Origin: Xenorhabdus ehlersii
Lineage (GTDB): Bacteria > Pseudomonadota > Gammaproteobacteria > Enterobacterales > Enterobacteriaceae
Direction of reading: 5' to 3'
DNA: 64,000 nt
Assembly: GCF_003610465.1 (NCBI RefSeq)
Contig: NZ_RAQI01000002.1
Location: forward strand, 558,001 to 622,000
Both the position numbers and the translations under genes were made by a program. Under the pieces are notes generated by a model. That model made no database searches. It saw only the letters and a program-made list of their open reading frames with translations, and was not told where the DNA came from. This document shows positions 48,077 to 57,027 of this stretch, piece by piece (position 1 is the stretch's first letter; every line of letters starts with the position of its first letter).

Positions 48077-48673
48077 GTGATGAAACTATTAGTCATTGAT
48101 GAATGCTATTACACACGTCTGGGAATTATTGAATCCCTAAAAGAAAATACAGACATCCTCTCTTTAGGCGCTGTATCAATACGGGATGCCATAAATATTT
48201 TGCCTGTCTTCTCTCCAGATGTTATTTTGGCGAATTTGACTAGTTATGGTTACTACAGTGAATATTGTGAACAACTGGAGTTATTAATTTCTTCAGTTTA
48301 TGGTACTCGTAACTATATTTATGTAGACAAAACATACCCCACCAAGGAAACACCTATCCAGTTGACAAATAAAGATTTTATATTACCAAAAAAAGATCTA
48401 ACGATATTACTTGAACGCCTAAAAGAAATAGCATCATATGATATTCAATGTTATTTCTCTAATTTTAGTGCATATAGTTCCATTTTTAGTCATCAGGAAA
48501 ATCGTATCATCTATTATTGGATGTTAGAAATGGATACCCATAAAATTGCCAAAACTTTAAAAATTAGCAATAGTACAGTTTATTCGCATAAGAGGCATAT
48601 TATAGAAAAAATAGGGGTATCTAACAAAATAGAGTTATTCTTTATTTACAATATCTTTAAATATTTTTGTTAA
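48077..48673 (+). CDS. LuxR-family regulator with degenerate receiver domain
   Basis: A 198-residue protein with a receiver-like N-terminal half (MKLLVIDECYYTRLGIIESLKE) and a C-terminal LuxR-type helix-turn-helix (about residues 145-190: MLEMDTHKIAKTLKISNSTVYSHKRHIIEKIGVSNKIEL). The usual phosphoacceptor segment PDVILxDL is replaced by PDVILANLTSYG, with no Asp at that position, so phosphorylation control is unlikely. This resembles RcsA/BglJ-like partners that work as heterodimers. GTG 48077 or ATG 48080 could start; AAGGA at 48065 suits both. Target genes are unknown. Confidence 0.8.
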   Translation: MMKLLVIDECYYTRLGIIESLKENTDILSLGAVSIRDAINILPVFSPDVILANLTSYGYYSEYCEQLELLISSVYGTRNYIYVDKTYPTKETPIQLTNKDFILPKKDLTILLERLKEIASYDIQCYFSNFSAYSSIFSHQENRIIYYWMLEMDTHKIAKTLKISNSTVYSHKRHIIEKIGVSNKIELFFIYNIFKYFC

Positions 48674-48704
48674 GCCTTTTGAATAACCTATTTTAGTATA
48701 AAAT

Positions 48705-48736
48705 TCCCATTCACATAACAAATTATGTGAATGGGA
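48705..48736. terminator. bidirectional terminator between the LuxR-type gene and trhO
   Basis: TCCCATTCACATAA and TTATGTGAATGGGA form a perfect 14-bp stem with a CAAA loop in the convergent gap. Confidence 0.75.
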
Positions 48737-48800
48737 TAAGTAAGCACAGAGAATAAAGCTACAATTTGAAAGATGGGAACGAATACTACTTAAAGCACTA

Positions 48801-49859
48801 CTATTTAATAGATTGCAGTGATGTAATATTCAAACCATCATTTAATCGATAGCGGGACTTATTAAAAATCTTAGCCCCATTCTCTCTTCCTGCACGACGG
48901 GCACGCTGTTCTTCCTCTGGCAGTTTCATCTCTTCACAGCAAGCATCGCTGCAACAGCCTTCGAAACGCGCTGCACAAGATGGGCACTGGATAAATAACA
49001 AATGGCAACCATCGTTCTTACAATTGGTATGGCTATCACACGTCGCTCCGCATTGGTGACAGTGAGCAATAACATCTTCACTAATACGCTCCCCCATACG
49101 CTCATCAAAGACAAAGTTCTTACCAACAAAACGAACTGGTAATTCTTGTTCTTTCGCTTTGCGGGCATACTCAATAATGCCACCTTCTACGTGGTAAACT
49201 TTGCTAAAGCCATTATGCAACATATAAGCACTTGCTTTTTCGCAACGAATTCCGCCAGTACAGTACATAACAATATTTTTATCTTTATTATCCTTCAGCA
49301 TTTCTACAGCCATTGGCAGCTGTTCACGAAACGTATCTGATGGAACTTCAATCGCGTTTTCGAAATGCCCAACTTCATATTCGTAGTGGTTACGCATGTC
49401 GACAAAGACAGTATCAGGATCATCCAACATTTGGTTAACCTGCTCCGCCTTCAGATATTCGCCTGTTTTAGATGAATCAAAAGTTTCATCTTCAATGCCA
49501 TCTGCAACAATGCGCTCACGCACTTTCATGCGCAATACCCAGAATGATTTACCATCATCTTCTAACGCAATGTTAAGGCGCAGATTATATAGTGCCGGAT
49601 CGGTCTCATCCAATAATACCTTCAACGCATCGACATTCTTGGAAGGCACACTAATTTGTGCATTGATACCTTCTTTGGCGATATAAACCCGCCCAAAGAC
49701 AGATAACTCGGTAAACTTTTGATACAGGCTATCGCGAAAAGTCTGTGGTGCGGAAATGGTGAAATACTTATAAAAAGAGATAGTAGTGCGCGGCTCAATT
49801 TCAGCCAACATGCGCTCTTTCAGCTCTTTGTTAGAAATACGGTTATGTAACACTGGCAT
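48801..49859 (-). CDS. trhO: tRNA uridine(34) hydroxylase (rhodanese-family TrhO)
   Basis: TrhO (YceA) makes 5-hydroxyuridine at tRNA position 34 in an oxygen-dependent reaction. The 352-residue protein begins [35 protein letters not shown], followed by an acylphosphatase-like domain, a rhodanese domain with [20 protein letters not shown] and the active Cys in [11 protein letters not shown], and a Cys-rich C-terminus ([38 protein letters not shown]). The ATG at 49859 matches the E. coli start; one 9 bases upstream is also possible. Confidence 0.95.
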   Translation of the reverse strand: MPVLHNRISNKELKERMLAEIEPRTTISFYKYFTISAPQTFRDSLYQKFTELSVFGRVYIAKEGINAQISVPSKNVDALKVLLDETDPALYNLRLNIALEDDGKSFWVLRMKVRERIVADGIEDETFDSSKTGEYLKAEQVNQMLDDPDTVFVDMRNHYEYEVGHFENAIEVPSDTFREQLPMAVEMLKDNKDKNIVMYCTGGIRCEKASAYMLHNGFSKVYHVEGGIIEYARKAKEQELPVRFVGKNFVFDERMGERISEDVIAHCHQCGATCDSHTNCKNDGCHLLFIQCPSCAARFEGCCSDACCEEMKLPEEEQRARRAGRENGAKIFNKSRYRLNDGLNITSLQSIK

Positions 49860-49922
49860 GGTGTTCAAAATACCTTTTTAATCTATTGATATTTATAAAT
49901 TTATGTCTTTCTGTGTCCACAG

Positions 49923-49935
49923 AGTGTCCACACTA
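49923..49935. repeat. 13-bp direct repeat, left copy (possible attachment site)
   Basis: AGTGTCCACACTA occurs here and again at 52665-52677. The two copies bound a 2.7-kb segment with a broken P2-like portal gene and a broken integrase gene, the right copy lying just after the integrase end. This suggests attL/attR, but the repeat could also be integrase-tail sequence duplicated by another event. Confidence 0.5.
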
Positions 49936-49960
49936 GACCATGATCGACAATTTTAACTAG

Positions 49961-49990
49961 AAACCCCCTGTATCATACTAGGGGTTTTTT
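49961..49990 (+). terminator. rho-independent terminator at left edge of prophage remnant
   Basis: AAACCCCCT and AGGGGTTT pair across a 10-base loop and run into TTTTTT. No intact rightward gene precedes it, so it may be a leftover of a lost gene or protect trhO from antisense reading. Confidence 0.8.
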
Positions 49991-50332
49991 ATTTTCTACA
50001 ATATTACTTTTTCCTGTGATCGAAATCTATCAATCTACCATAATGGTTGAACAGGAATTCTTCTAAATTATCAGACTGATTTCACATCCATACAGTATAA
50101 AACTTGATTATCGTTTGTTGTATGCAATATTTTTCCATATATATGCTTATGAAAATCCAAGATTATCTTAATAAAAAAAATATCTCTGTACACTACTTTT
50201 GCTGACCTCATTGGGTGTTTTTGCACAATCAACACATCTCTCTGTTTTGCAAAAATCAATGAAAATGTGGCAACCACTCTCGATTAGTGATAGTGGAGAT
50301 ATTGTTACGCTTACGATGAATGAAGACAGGGT
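49991..50332. other. prophage remnant, uncharacterised left part
   Basis: About 340 bases of AT-rich sequence between the terminator and the portal fragment. A short plus-strand frame ends in DSGDIVTLTMNEDRVC at about 50335, reminiscent of a protein C-terminus but not assignable. A leftward 68-codon frame over the same bases shows no homology I recognise. Confidence 0.35.
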
Positions 50333-50950
50333 ATGTTAGGTCAACCGCTGACATTGAAACACTCGCCGGCTAAGTTCACTCGCCGTGGTGTTGATCTTAA
50401 TACCTATTGGTTTGTGCAATATGGCTATGAGACTAAGCCGTTTGAATTTAAGACGGGTCATTTGTTTCATTTAAGAGAGCCGGATATTAATCAGGAACTG
50501 TACGGCCTGCCGGAATATCTGGCGGCTATTCCGTCCATTCTGCTTAATGAAGCTTCGACACTTTTCCGTCGTAAGTATTATCTCAATGGTTCGCACGCGG
50601 GGTACATTCTCTATGCAACTTTCGCAATCTGTTTTTGTATGCCCCCGGCGGCAAGAAAGGCGGCATTCAAACTATCCCATTGTCCGAAGCCGCGGCGAAA
50701 GATGAATTTTTGAATATCAAGAATGTGAGCCGTGATGACATGTTGGCGGCGCACCGTATACCTCCCTCCGTTAATGGGGATTATCCCGCAGAATACCGGT
50801 GGGTTCGGTGACGTGGAGAAAGCGGCTAAGGTGTTTGTGCGCAACGAATTACTGCCACTGCAAAGCAAGATGAAACAGTTGAATGACTGGCTCGGGGAAG
50901 AGGTGCTCCGGTTTGGACGCTATTCCCTGGAGACGGACAAAAACGACTAA
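50333..50950 (+). pseudogene. P2-like phage portal protein remnant
   Basis: The first frame reads SPAKFTRRGVDLNTYWFVQYGYETKPFEFKTGHLFHLREPDINQELYGLPEYLAAIPS..ATLFRRKYYLNGSHAGYIL-type sequence, matching the middle of P2 gpQ, the portal through which DNA enters the capsid. Near 50625 the frame shifts to APGGKKGGIQTIPLSEAAAKDEFLNI, then again at about 50760 to PPLMGIIPQNTGGFGDVEKAAKVFVRNELLPLQ. The N-terminal third is absent and at least two frameshifts are present, so it is dead. Confidence 0.85.
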
Positions 50951-51367
50951 CCCACATCACGTTGATGATACGACCGTCGGCGAGGCGGTCTTCTTTTGCC
51001 TGAATGAAAATGCGCAAAGTAGAATGTTTTATGCAGATAACTCATTAATGACATTTTCGATAAATTGAAAAACCAAGAAAACGGGAAATTTAAAAAATTG
51101 TATGATGATAGCATTATTAAAATTCATTACGCGCATTACTTCTTTATTTAATTAAAAAGAGATAAAAGCTAATAAATTTGATTGCAATCATTATATATGG
51201 ATACTTAAAATACAACTACCATAATTAACTCATTCATTTAATATTAAAATAATTACTCCATTGCTTGATAAATACAAAAAAAACAGGGTGTTATTTTATG
51301 AAATATATCCCGTGACGTATTTTTAATAATATAAATCCTCTTCTCTTCTATTATTAAGGAAAACATC
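50951..51367. other. AT-rich spacer before the two small cargo genes
   Basis: About 415 bases with much higher A+T than the portal remnant. It contains no recognisable coding sequence and probably holds the promoter of the following pair. The drop in GC at about 51000 marks a composition border. Confidence 0.4.
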
Positions 51368-51718
51368 ATGAGCATTATAAAGACATTTTATAACAACTCA
51401 GACGTGCCTATGTTCATAACGCTTGAGGGAAACCATCAGGGAACGCCTCATCTTCCTGCAAAGGTTAGTCAATTAATCCATTCTAAAGAAACACTAACTT
51501 TATCTGTACCAGGAACTTATATAATGAAACTGGAATATTCTATACATATGTACCATATTGGCTTTAGTATGATTTTAAAATCTATGGGACAAGAGTCGGA
51601 AGTAACCAGTCTTTTAAAACATGAAAAGTTTGTTCTTAATTATTGGTTCATCTGTAATAAAGATACGTACCCTACGTATAAAAACTGTTTTCCGGTTTCT
51701 ATCATTCCGATGATTTAG
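51368..51718 (+). CDS. unknown small protein, first of a pair in prophage remnant
   Basis: A 116-residue protein with no family I recognise. It has no signal peptide or membrane helix. The composition is beta-rich with alternating hydrophobic residues (MSIIKTFYNNSDVPMFITL, ETLTLSVPGTYIMKLEYSI). AAGGAAAACATC precedes the ATG, a good ribosome-binding site. The frame is intact although the flanking phage genes are broken, and its A+T content is high, which points to a cargo gene acquired later. It may be distantly related to its neighbour: both have an N-terminal N-x-x-D stretch followed by a P-x-x-x-x-x-I-x-SK segment. Confidence 0.65.
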   Translation: MSIIKTFYNNSDVPMFITLEGNHQGTPHLPAKVSQLIHSKETLTLSVPGTYIMKLEYSIHMYHIGFSMILKSMGQESEVTSLLKHEKFVLNYWFICNKDTYPTYKNCFPVSIIPMI

Positions 51719-51760
51719 TCATAATATAATATTGCTTAATATCACTAAAGGAGTTATGAA

Positions 51761-52084
51761 ATGGGTGGCATTCTTTATAATACTAGGATAGTAATTAACC
51801 TGACTGACTTCGATTTTAACGTATCTATATACAGTCAGTATCCAATCATAACAAACCGTATAAAATCTAAGAGCAGTGCGCTTTTTGATTTTTCACATTT
51901 TTCGGAGATTCCTACGATAACTGGTATAATATTTAAAGACTCTCTAAATACATTACAATTGGAATATTTTTCAAACGAAATACAAGAACCAAATTTTGGA
52001 TTTTTTCTTCAAAGTAGAACTATTACTATAGTTCAAGATGAAAACACTAAATTCAATTTTAGCTTAAGTTTCTACGAGCATTAA
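51761..52084 (+). CDS. unknown small protein, second of a pair in prophage remnant
   Basis: A 107-residue protein with no recognised family, 42 bp after its neighbour and probably in the same operon. AAAGGAGTTATGAA gives a strong ribosome-binding site. Like the first protein it is predicted cytoplasmic and beta-rich (TRIVINLTDFDFNVSIYSQYPI, NTLQLEYFSNEI, FGFFLQSRTITIVQDENTKFNFSLSFYEH). The pair layout would suit toxin-immunity, a binary toxin or an inclusion protein pair, but nothing in the sequence decides this. Confidence 0.62.
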   Translation: MGGILYNTRIVINLTDFDFNVSIYSQYPIITNRIKSKSSALFDFSHFSEIPTITGIIFKDSLNTLQLEYFSNEIQEPNFGFFLQSRTITIVQDENTKFNFSLSFYEH

Positions 52085-52213
52085 TTTCATTGACATTTTT
52101 TAATTGCCAAGCATTAATAAAAGCAATCTACTCAAGGTAAAAGCCAGCAGATTGATATTACAACTAAGGATATATTAATATCAACATAAATCTCTCAGCT
52201 ATATAATGGAGTG

Positions 52214-52636
52214 ATGAATACGGCATATCGACGTGACCGGGACATTCTAGGCGGACACTGGCAGGGTTTATTCCTGGCATTCTACCGCTAACTGGAATTC
52301 TTTAATGGTGATAACCCGATCAAAGGATTACCAACACTGAAAGAAAAACGGGCTGAAATGACCTTTTTAGCTCATGAAGAAATCAAACTGTTACTCAATG
52401 CGTTATCAGGAGATTACAAATTGGTAGCATTGCTTTGTTTAAGCACAGGTGCCAGATGGTCGGAAGCTGCAACGTTAAAAAGTGAACAGGTGATAAATGG
52501 TGGAAATATCATTGCATTACAGCAGATTCTTGGTCACGCCAGTATTCAGCAAACCACGGTTTATGCGCATCTGTTGCCTGATTATATGCAGTTTGCTAGC
52601 ACTCTTAATCCACTGAAAGGGGGGATAGGTGTATAA
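52214..52636 (+). pseudogene. tyrosine integrase remnant (P2-like)
   Basis: Three scraps of a phage integrase are readable: a 5' piece with a stop (MNTAYRRDRDILGGHWQGLFLAFYR), then NGDNPIKGLPTLKEKRAEMTFLAHEEIKLLLNAL and LLCLSTGARWSEAATLKSEQVI with the first catalytic Arg, then, after an in-frame loss of roughly 80-90 residues including the HxLR box, LQQILGHASIQQTTVYAHLLPDY with the catalytic Tyr. The N-terminal arm-binding domain is missing. The enzyme cannot be active. Its end lies 29 bp before the right direct repeat. Confidence 0.82.
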
Positions 52637-52664
52637 ACATTTTAAGCAATTATAGTGACCTCAA

Positions 52665-52677
52665 AGTGTCCACACTA
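52665..52677. repeat. 13-bp direct repeat, right copy (possible attachment site)
   Basis: AGTGTCCACACTA, identical to 49923-49935. It lies directly downstream of the integrase remnant, the normal position of an attachment core in P2-like prophages. Confidence 0.5.
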
Positions 52678-53143
52678 ATATGTTTTTCAGTTTGTTATAA
52701 TTGCTTGGCATTACTTTTTATTTAATTGATTTAAAGGGATTTTATTTCAATCAAATAAAGCAAGGTTCCATGGACGGAGCCTTAAAAGACAGGCATGGTG
52801 TACTTTCCTGAATTTCGCTTAAAAAATGAAAACTTCAATGGTCGTTCCATTGATGGCTGGATATCATAACGAAAATGGTCGTTGGAGGAATAGTGATTTA
52901 TGCTTTTCCATCACGCCGATACAGTGGGATGATGACTACGATAGTCTGAGGCAGCAAAACCTTGCCAAACAGTGAATCAGGCAAATGAGTTATCACCAGA
53001 TTCAATATTTAATGCCGCAAAATTTCGATATTCCACTAAAAAGTGTCACAATACACTAATACGATTTTTAGAGCCTATCTTAGGCATCTATGATTCAGAC
53101 AGACGAAACCGATTCAAAATAACAAATAACATACAGAAAACAC
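52678..53143. other. intergenic region upstream of lpxL
   Basis: About 465 bases. A 49-codon frame at 52826-52975 ends in FSITPIQWDDDYDSLRQQNLAKQ, which looks like the tail of a real protein but has no start signal or recognisable family; it may be a leftover of a deleted gene. The rest probably holds the lpxL promoter. Confidence 0.4.
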
Positions 53144-54085
53144 ATGATACAAGCACCCCCTTTTTGTCGTTCACTTTTACATCCCCGCCACTGGCTGACT
53201 TGGTTGGGTATTGGCATACTTTATTTACTGGTTTTGCTACCTTATCCAGCGATTTATTGGATGGGAACCCGACTTGGACGACTTTCACTACGTTTCTTGA
53301 AAAAACGAGCCAAAGTTGCAGAGCGCAATCTGACACTTTGTTTCCCTGATATGCCAGCAGAGAAACGACAAGAATGGCTAGTCAGAAATTTCGAATCTGT
53401 TGGCATGGGCGTGTTTGAGACCGGAATGGCCTGGTTTTGGCCTGACTGGCGGATCAAGCGTTGGTTCAAAGTCACTGGAAGGGAACATATCCAACAAGTA
53501 CAATCCACAGGCCAAGGAATTATCGTCATTGGTATCCATTTTTTAACACTGGAATTGGGAGCACGTATTTTTGGTATGCTGAACCCAGGTATTGGTGTTT
53601 ATCGTCCAAATGACAATCCTGTCATGGATTGGCTACAAACTTGGGGGCGTCTCCGTTCCAATAAATATATGCTGGATAGGAAAGATGTTAAGGGCATGAT
53701 CCGATGCTTAAAAAATGGTGAAATTGTTTGGTACGCTCCTGATCACGATTATGGCCCACGTAGCAGTGTATTTGCCCCATTATTCGCTGTTGAACATGCT
53801 GCAACCACGACTGGAACCTCAATTCTCGTCCGTTTGGCCAAACCTGCACTGATCCCTTTTACTCCGCGAAGGTTACCCAATGGAAAGGGTTATGAGTTAA
53901 TTATTCAGCCCGCTGTAGAAAATTTTCCTCTGCAAGATGAAACAGAAGCAGCAACATTCATGAATAAGGTGATCGAAAAGGAAATTATGCAGGCACCCGA
54001 TCAATATATGTGGTTGCATCGCCGTTTCAAAACTCGCCCTAAAGGTATGCCATCTTTGTATGGTGACAACGATAATATTCACTGA
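53144..54085 (+). CDS. lpxL: Kdo2-lipid IV(A) lauroyltransferase
   Basis: LpxL (HtrB) adds the secondary laurate to Kdo2-lipid IVA at the inner membrane, late in lipid A synthesis. The 313-residue protein aligns with E. coli LpxL from [21 protein letters not shown] onward, with one N-terminal membrane anchor, the catalytic HX4E motif in [45 protein letters not shown] and [24 protein letters not shown] at 53144. It is complete and shows no lesion. Confidence 0.95.
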   Translation: MIQAPPFCRSLLHPRHWLTWLGIGILYLLVLLPYPAIYWMGTRLGRLSLRFLKKRAKVAERNLTLCFPDMPAEKRQEWLVRNFESVGMGVFETGMAWFWPDWRIKRWFKVTGREHIQQVQSTGQGIIVIGIHFLTLELGARIFGMLNPGIGVYRPNDNPVMDWLQTWGRLRSNKYMLDRKDVKGMIRCLKNGEIVWYAPDHDYGPRSSVFAPLFAVEHAATTTGTSILVRLAKPALIPFTPRRLPNGKGYELIIQPAVENFPLQDETEAATFMNKVIEKEIMQAPDQYMWLHRRFKTRPKGMPSLYGDNDNIH

Positions 54086-54095
54086 TAAACATCAT

Positions 54096-54124
54096 TTGGC
54101 TGTTATTTCCTAAGTAACAGCCAA
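54096..54124 (+). terminator. hairpin after lpxL
   Basis: TTGGCTGTTA and TAACAGCCAA form a perfect 10-bp stem with a 9-base loop, 10 bp after the lpxL stop. No strong T-run follows. Confidence 0.65.
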
Positions 54125-54143
54125 TATCCTCCTTCAATAATTC

Positions 54144-55045
54144 AGTACATCTCCTTAAAAAAGACGATCCTCGCCGTGATGGTGATTTCTCCCTGTTTTA
54201 TATGGGCATCAATTTGGGATCTTTCATCGCTACGCTAATTACTGGCTGGTTAGTGAAAGATTATGGCTGGCATTGGGGATTTGGCGTTGGTGGATTGGGT
54301 ATGCTACTCGCCTTGCTGATTTTCCGTTTTTATACTATTCCATTAATGCGTAGCTATGATAAAGATGCAGGGCTGGATTCCTGTTGGGATCGGCCAATGA
54401 TAAAACGCAAGAATGTTGGCAAATGGGTCAGCACAATTTTAATAGCTGTCTGTGTAATTGTTGCATTGGTGGCGATGGGAGTAATTCCATTTAATCCAGT
54501 CGAAATTGCTAGGCGGTGTCCTTTAATTATATAATCTCCGATAAAAGAGTCGAATACAGCCTAATTTCACCATAACCAGGTAGTTTCGTGCTGTTTTTTC
54601 ATAACGTGTTGCGATACGCCGATGTCCTTTGAGAAAACCAAAACAGCGTTCCACAACATTACGGTGACAATAAGCCTGCTGATCAAATTGAACACAACCA
54701 TCACTATTTCCTTTTTCATGGATTTTATAAGGAATAATGCCCTTTATTCTCAATTTGCGCAGGTAACCGCAGAGTTTTTTTCCCGAATAACCTTTATCTG
54801 CCAGCACGGCTTGGCCAGGTGGATTTTGGTGCCATAACCGCCGCGTGAGCGACCCAACGCATTTAGGTAATCTGGCTGCTGGCCTGATTGGTGGTAATGT
54901 ACGTGCAGATAAATTGGATAGCCTGCCTCAACTATTTTCCAACGTATCACTATCGTTGGTCATCTGCTCTGCTATTTTGCTTGTTTTAATCATCCCTATC
55001 CACCGTTTGATGAGCAGACTGCATGAGACAGAAGTAAAATCTTAA
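54144..55045 (+). pseudogene. POT-family peptide transporter, interrupted
   Basis: Two plus-strand parts belong to one proton-dependent di/tripeptide transporter. The first (to about 54510) reads KKDDPRRDGDFSLFYMGINLGSFIATLITGWLVKDYGWHWGFGVGG, the family signature, through to GVIPFNPVEIA. The second (from about 54865) reads LGNLAAGLIGGNVRADKLDSLPQLFSNVSLSLVICSAILLVLIIPIHRLM, the C-terminus. About 130 N-terminal residues and the middle helices are missing, and an IS5-type fragment sits between the parts. The gene is not functional. Confidence 0.85.
54511..54860 (-). mobile_element. internally deleted IS5-type transposase fragment
   Basis: On the minus strand a frame at 54523-54807 reads MLADKGYSGKKLCGYLRKL..YCHRNVVERCFGFLKGHRRIATRYEKTARNYLVMVKLG-type sequence, the C-terminal half of an IS5-family DDE transposase. 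Just upstream, out of frame, GRSRGGYGTKIHLA is the earlier catalytic-domain start, now fused to it by loss of the intervening part. The left end near 54511 has GGCGGTGTCC, which may be a terminal repeat. It has split a peptide-transporter gene. Confidence 0.78.
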
Positions 55046-55184
55046 GTAACTTAAACTTTAGTTAAATCGCCACTAACATTCCATACCCGAATCAGAGATA
55101 TTTAGTGGCATTTTGTCCAGGATTCACATTGGTTGCAAAAAATTATTATAATCATTAAATATTTTATCCCATGGAAATCACATC

Positions 55185-56120
55185 TTGAATAATTACAAGT
55201 TATTACCAGCTTTAGTATCAATATTGCAAACACTTAACCTAACTGAGTCATCAAAGCAATTAGGTGTTACACAATCAGCAATGAGCAAAATATTACATCA
55301 GCTGCGTGAAGATTTTCATGACAAAATTATTGTGAGGGAGGCAAATCAATTTATTCTCACCCCAAAAGGTGAAAAACTGAAAGAAAAGCTTCCGGCATTA
55401 ATGCAACAATTGGATAACCTCTATGCACCAGAGATAATGGAACCAAATCTTTGTAAGAGAAAATTCACCTTAGCATCCAGTGATTATGTCGCCCAGGCCA
55501 TCTTGCCATCTATAATTTCTAACATTGAAGTTGATGCTCCTAACGTGAGTATTGAATATAAATTGTGGCATAAAGACAATTTGAATAAGTTTGCTGAACA
55601 AGATATTGATTTAGTCGCAACCATTGCCGATACGATACCTGATAATTTATACGGTAAAATGATGGCTGAAGATCAACTTGCCGTTGCATTTAGAAATACA
55701 CATCCCAAAACTGATAGCGATATGACTATTAACGACTATACAGAAGGTCGGCATATTTTGATTAGTGGTGGCGGAGATAAAGACAGTTTTGTCGATCAGA
55801 TGTTGGCAAAGATGAACCTAAATCGCCACATTTACGCTACAGTTCCCTTCTTCCAGGCGGCCATTGAGTTATTGTTAAAAACAGATACCATGCTAACCAT
55901 ACCACTGCATATTGCTGCTGATTTTGCTCAAAACTATGATTTACAAATAAGACGTTTACCTATTGATATTAAAGCACAACAATACTATTTGCTATGGCAT
56001 GCGAAACATCACCAAGATCCAGAGCATAGATGGTTTAGGGATATCTGTTTTCCTCTGATCAAAGCTCATCTTGAAAGAACTATCGAACATGGTATGAAAT
56101 TAATTCATACCTATAAGTAG
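55185..56120 (+). CDS. LysR-family transcriptional regulator
   Basis: A 311-residue LysR regulator. The N-terminal winged helix-turn-helix is LPALVSILQTLNLTESSKQLGVTQSAMSKILHQLREDFHDKIIVRE; the C-terminal co-inducer domain follows (KFTLASSDYVAQAILPSII, DIDLVATIADTIPD, YYLLWHAKHHQDPEHRWFRDI). The start is a TTG at 55185, because the only nearby ATG (55171) is out of frame. It resembles the YidZ/NodD-like branch by eye. It precedes a LysE-type exporter 100 bp downstream and may control it. No effector can be predicted. Confidence 0.88.
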   Translation: MNNYKLLPALVSILQTLNLTESSKQLGVTQSAMSKILHQLREDFHDKIIVREANQFILTPKGEKLKEKLPALMQQLDNLYAPEIMEPNLCKRKFTLASSDYVAQAILPSIISNIEVDAPNVSIEYKLWHKDNLNKFAEQDIDLVATIADTIPDNLYGKMMAEDQLAVAFRNTHPKTDSDMTINDYTEGRHILISGGGDKDSFVDQMLAKMNLNRHIYATVPFFQAAIELLLKTDTMLTIPLHIAADFAQNYDLQIRRLPIDIKAQQYYLLWHAKHHQDPEHRWFRDICFPLIKAHLERTIEHGMKLIHTYK

Positions 56121-56222
56121 ATTTTTCGTCTTTTATATATGATCTTGTTACATTAATATAATCAGCACTTTTTCATATAGATGGTAACATCTGTTATTTT
56201 CAATTTTATAATGGTAATAAAT

Positions 56223-56849
56223 ATGCTCTCTATAGAAACACTTGTTACATTTATCAGTATTTCAACCTTCCTATGCTTCTTGCCAGGTCCTGATAATCTT
56301 TTAGTTTTAAGTCAGTCTGCAATAAATGGATTCAAACATGGAGTATTAATTACCATTGGATTATGTATTGGATTAGTAATACATACTTATTTAGTTTCAT
56401 TAGGCATTGCAGCAATAATACAAGCTAATACGATGGCCTTTGAAATTATCAGGCTATTGGGTGTGTTTTATTTAATTTATCTGGCTTGGGGAGCCTTTAA
56501 GGCAAGGCCTATTCATCTCAACAGCAACAGTTTTAATGACACAAAAAAACTCATTAAAAAAGGTTTGATTATGAATTTATCAAATCCAAAAGTAATTATT
56601 TTCTTTTTAGCTTTTCTGCCTCAATTTACTACTGACAATACAATTGCTACTCCAGTATCTCTTCAATTATTATATCTAGGTTTAATATTTGTCGTAATTG
56701 CTTTTATGGTATTTACTCTAATATCCTATTTATCCGGTTTTTTAAATAAAGCAATATCCAGTAAATCATCAATACAGATTGCTCTTAATAGAGTTACTAG
56801 CTTGATATTTATGGCATTAGCCATTAACTTATGTATTAGCCAGTTTTAA
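56223..56849 (+). CDS. LysE/RhtB-family amino-acid exporter
   Basis: A 208-residue inner-membrane exporter with about six hydrophobic helices. The N-terminal family motif is FLPGPDNLLVLSQSAINGFKHGVLITIGLCIG, and the central loop has KKGLIMNLSNPKVIIFFLAFLPQF, both diagnostic of the LysE/RhtB family. ATG at 56223 (MLSIETLVTFISIS) is taken by comparison with the family; one at 56181 is also in frame. There is no clear ribosome-binding site for either. The substrate is unknown. Confidence 0.88.
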   Translation: MLSIETLVTFISISTFLCFLPGPDNLLVLSQSAINGFKHGVLITIGLCIGLVIHTYLVSLGIAAIIQANTMAFEIIRLLGVFYLIYLAWGAFKARPIHLNSNSFNDTKKLIKKGLIMNLSNPKVIIFFLAFLPQFTTDNTIATPVSLQLLYLGLIFVVIAFMVFTLISYLSGFLNKAISSKSSIQIALNRVTSLIFMALAINLCISQF

Positions 56850-56989
56850 ACAAGAATATATCACATGCTCTTAAACCATGTTTGACAAGATCGAATGTAA
56901 TCCCCTGTCGGTTGCTGCTAAATTTGCGAATCCTTTCGCTATTTTCAGCATCCTTACACACTATTTCACAGCTTTTGTTACATTTATGA

Positions 56990-57020
56990 AACTGGCGTAA
57001 ACCTATGTTAACTGCCAGTT
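56990..57020 (-). terminator. hairpin downstream of the secreted-protein cluster
   Basis: AACTGGC and GCCAGTT form a 7-bp stem with a 17-base loop just past the last of the three paralogous genes on the minus strand. A weak terminator candidate. Confidence 0.4.
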
Positions 57021-57027
57021 AACTCAA

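Noticed and set aside
50071..50277. 68-codon leftward frame in the prophage remnant.
   Set aside because: No homology, no clear ribosome-binding site, and it overlaps a plus-strand stretch that looks more protein-like.
52826..52975. 49-codon frame ending FSITPIQWDDDYDSLRQQNLAKQ upstream of lpxL.
   Set aside because: No ribosome-binding site, no family recognised and no conserved start; more likely a scrap of a lost gene. Mentioned only in the gap description.
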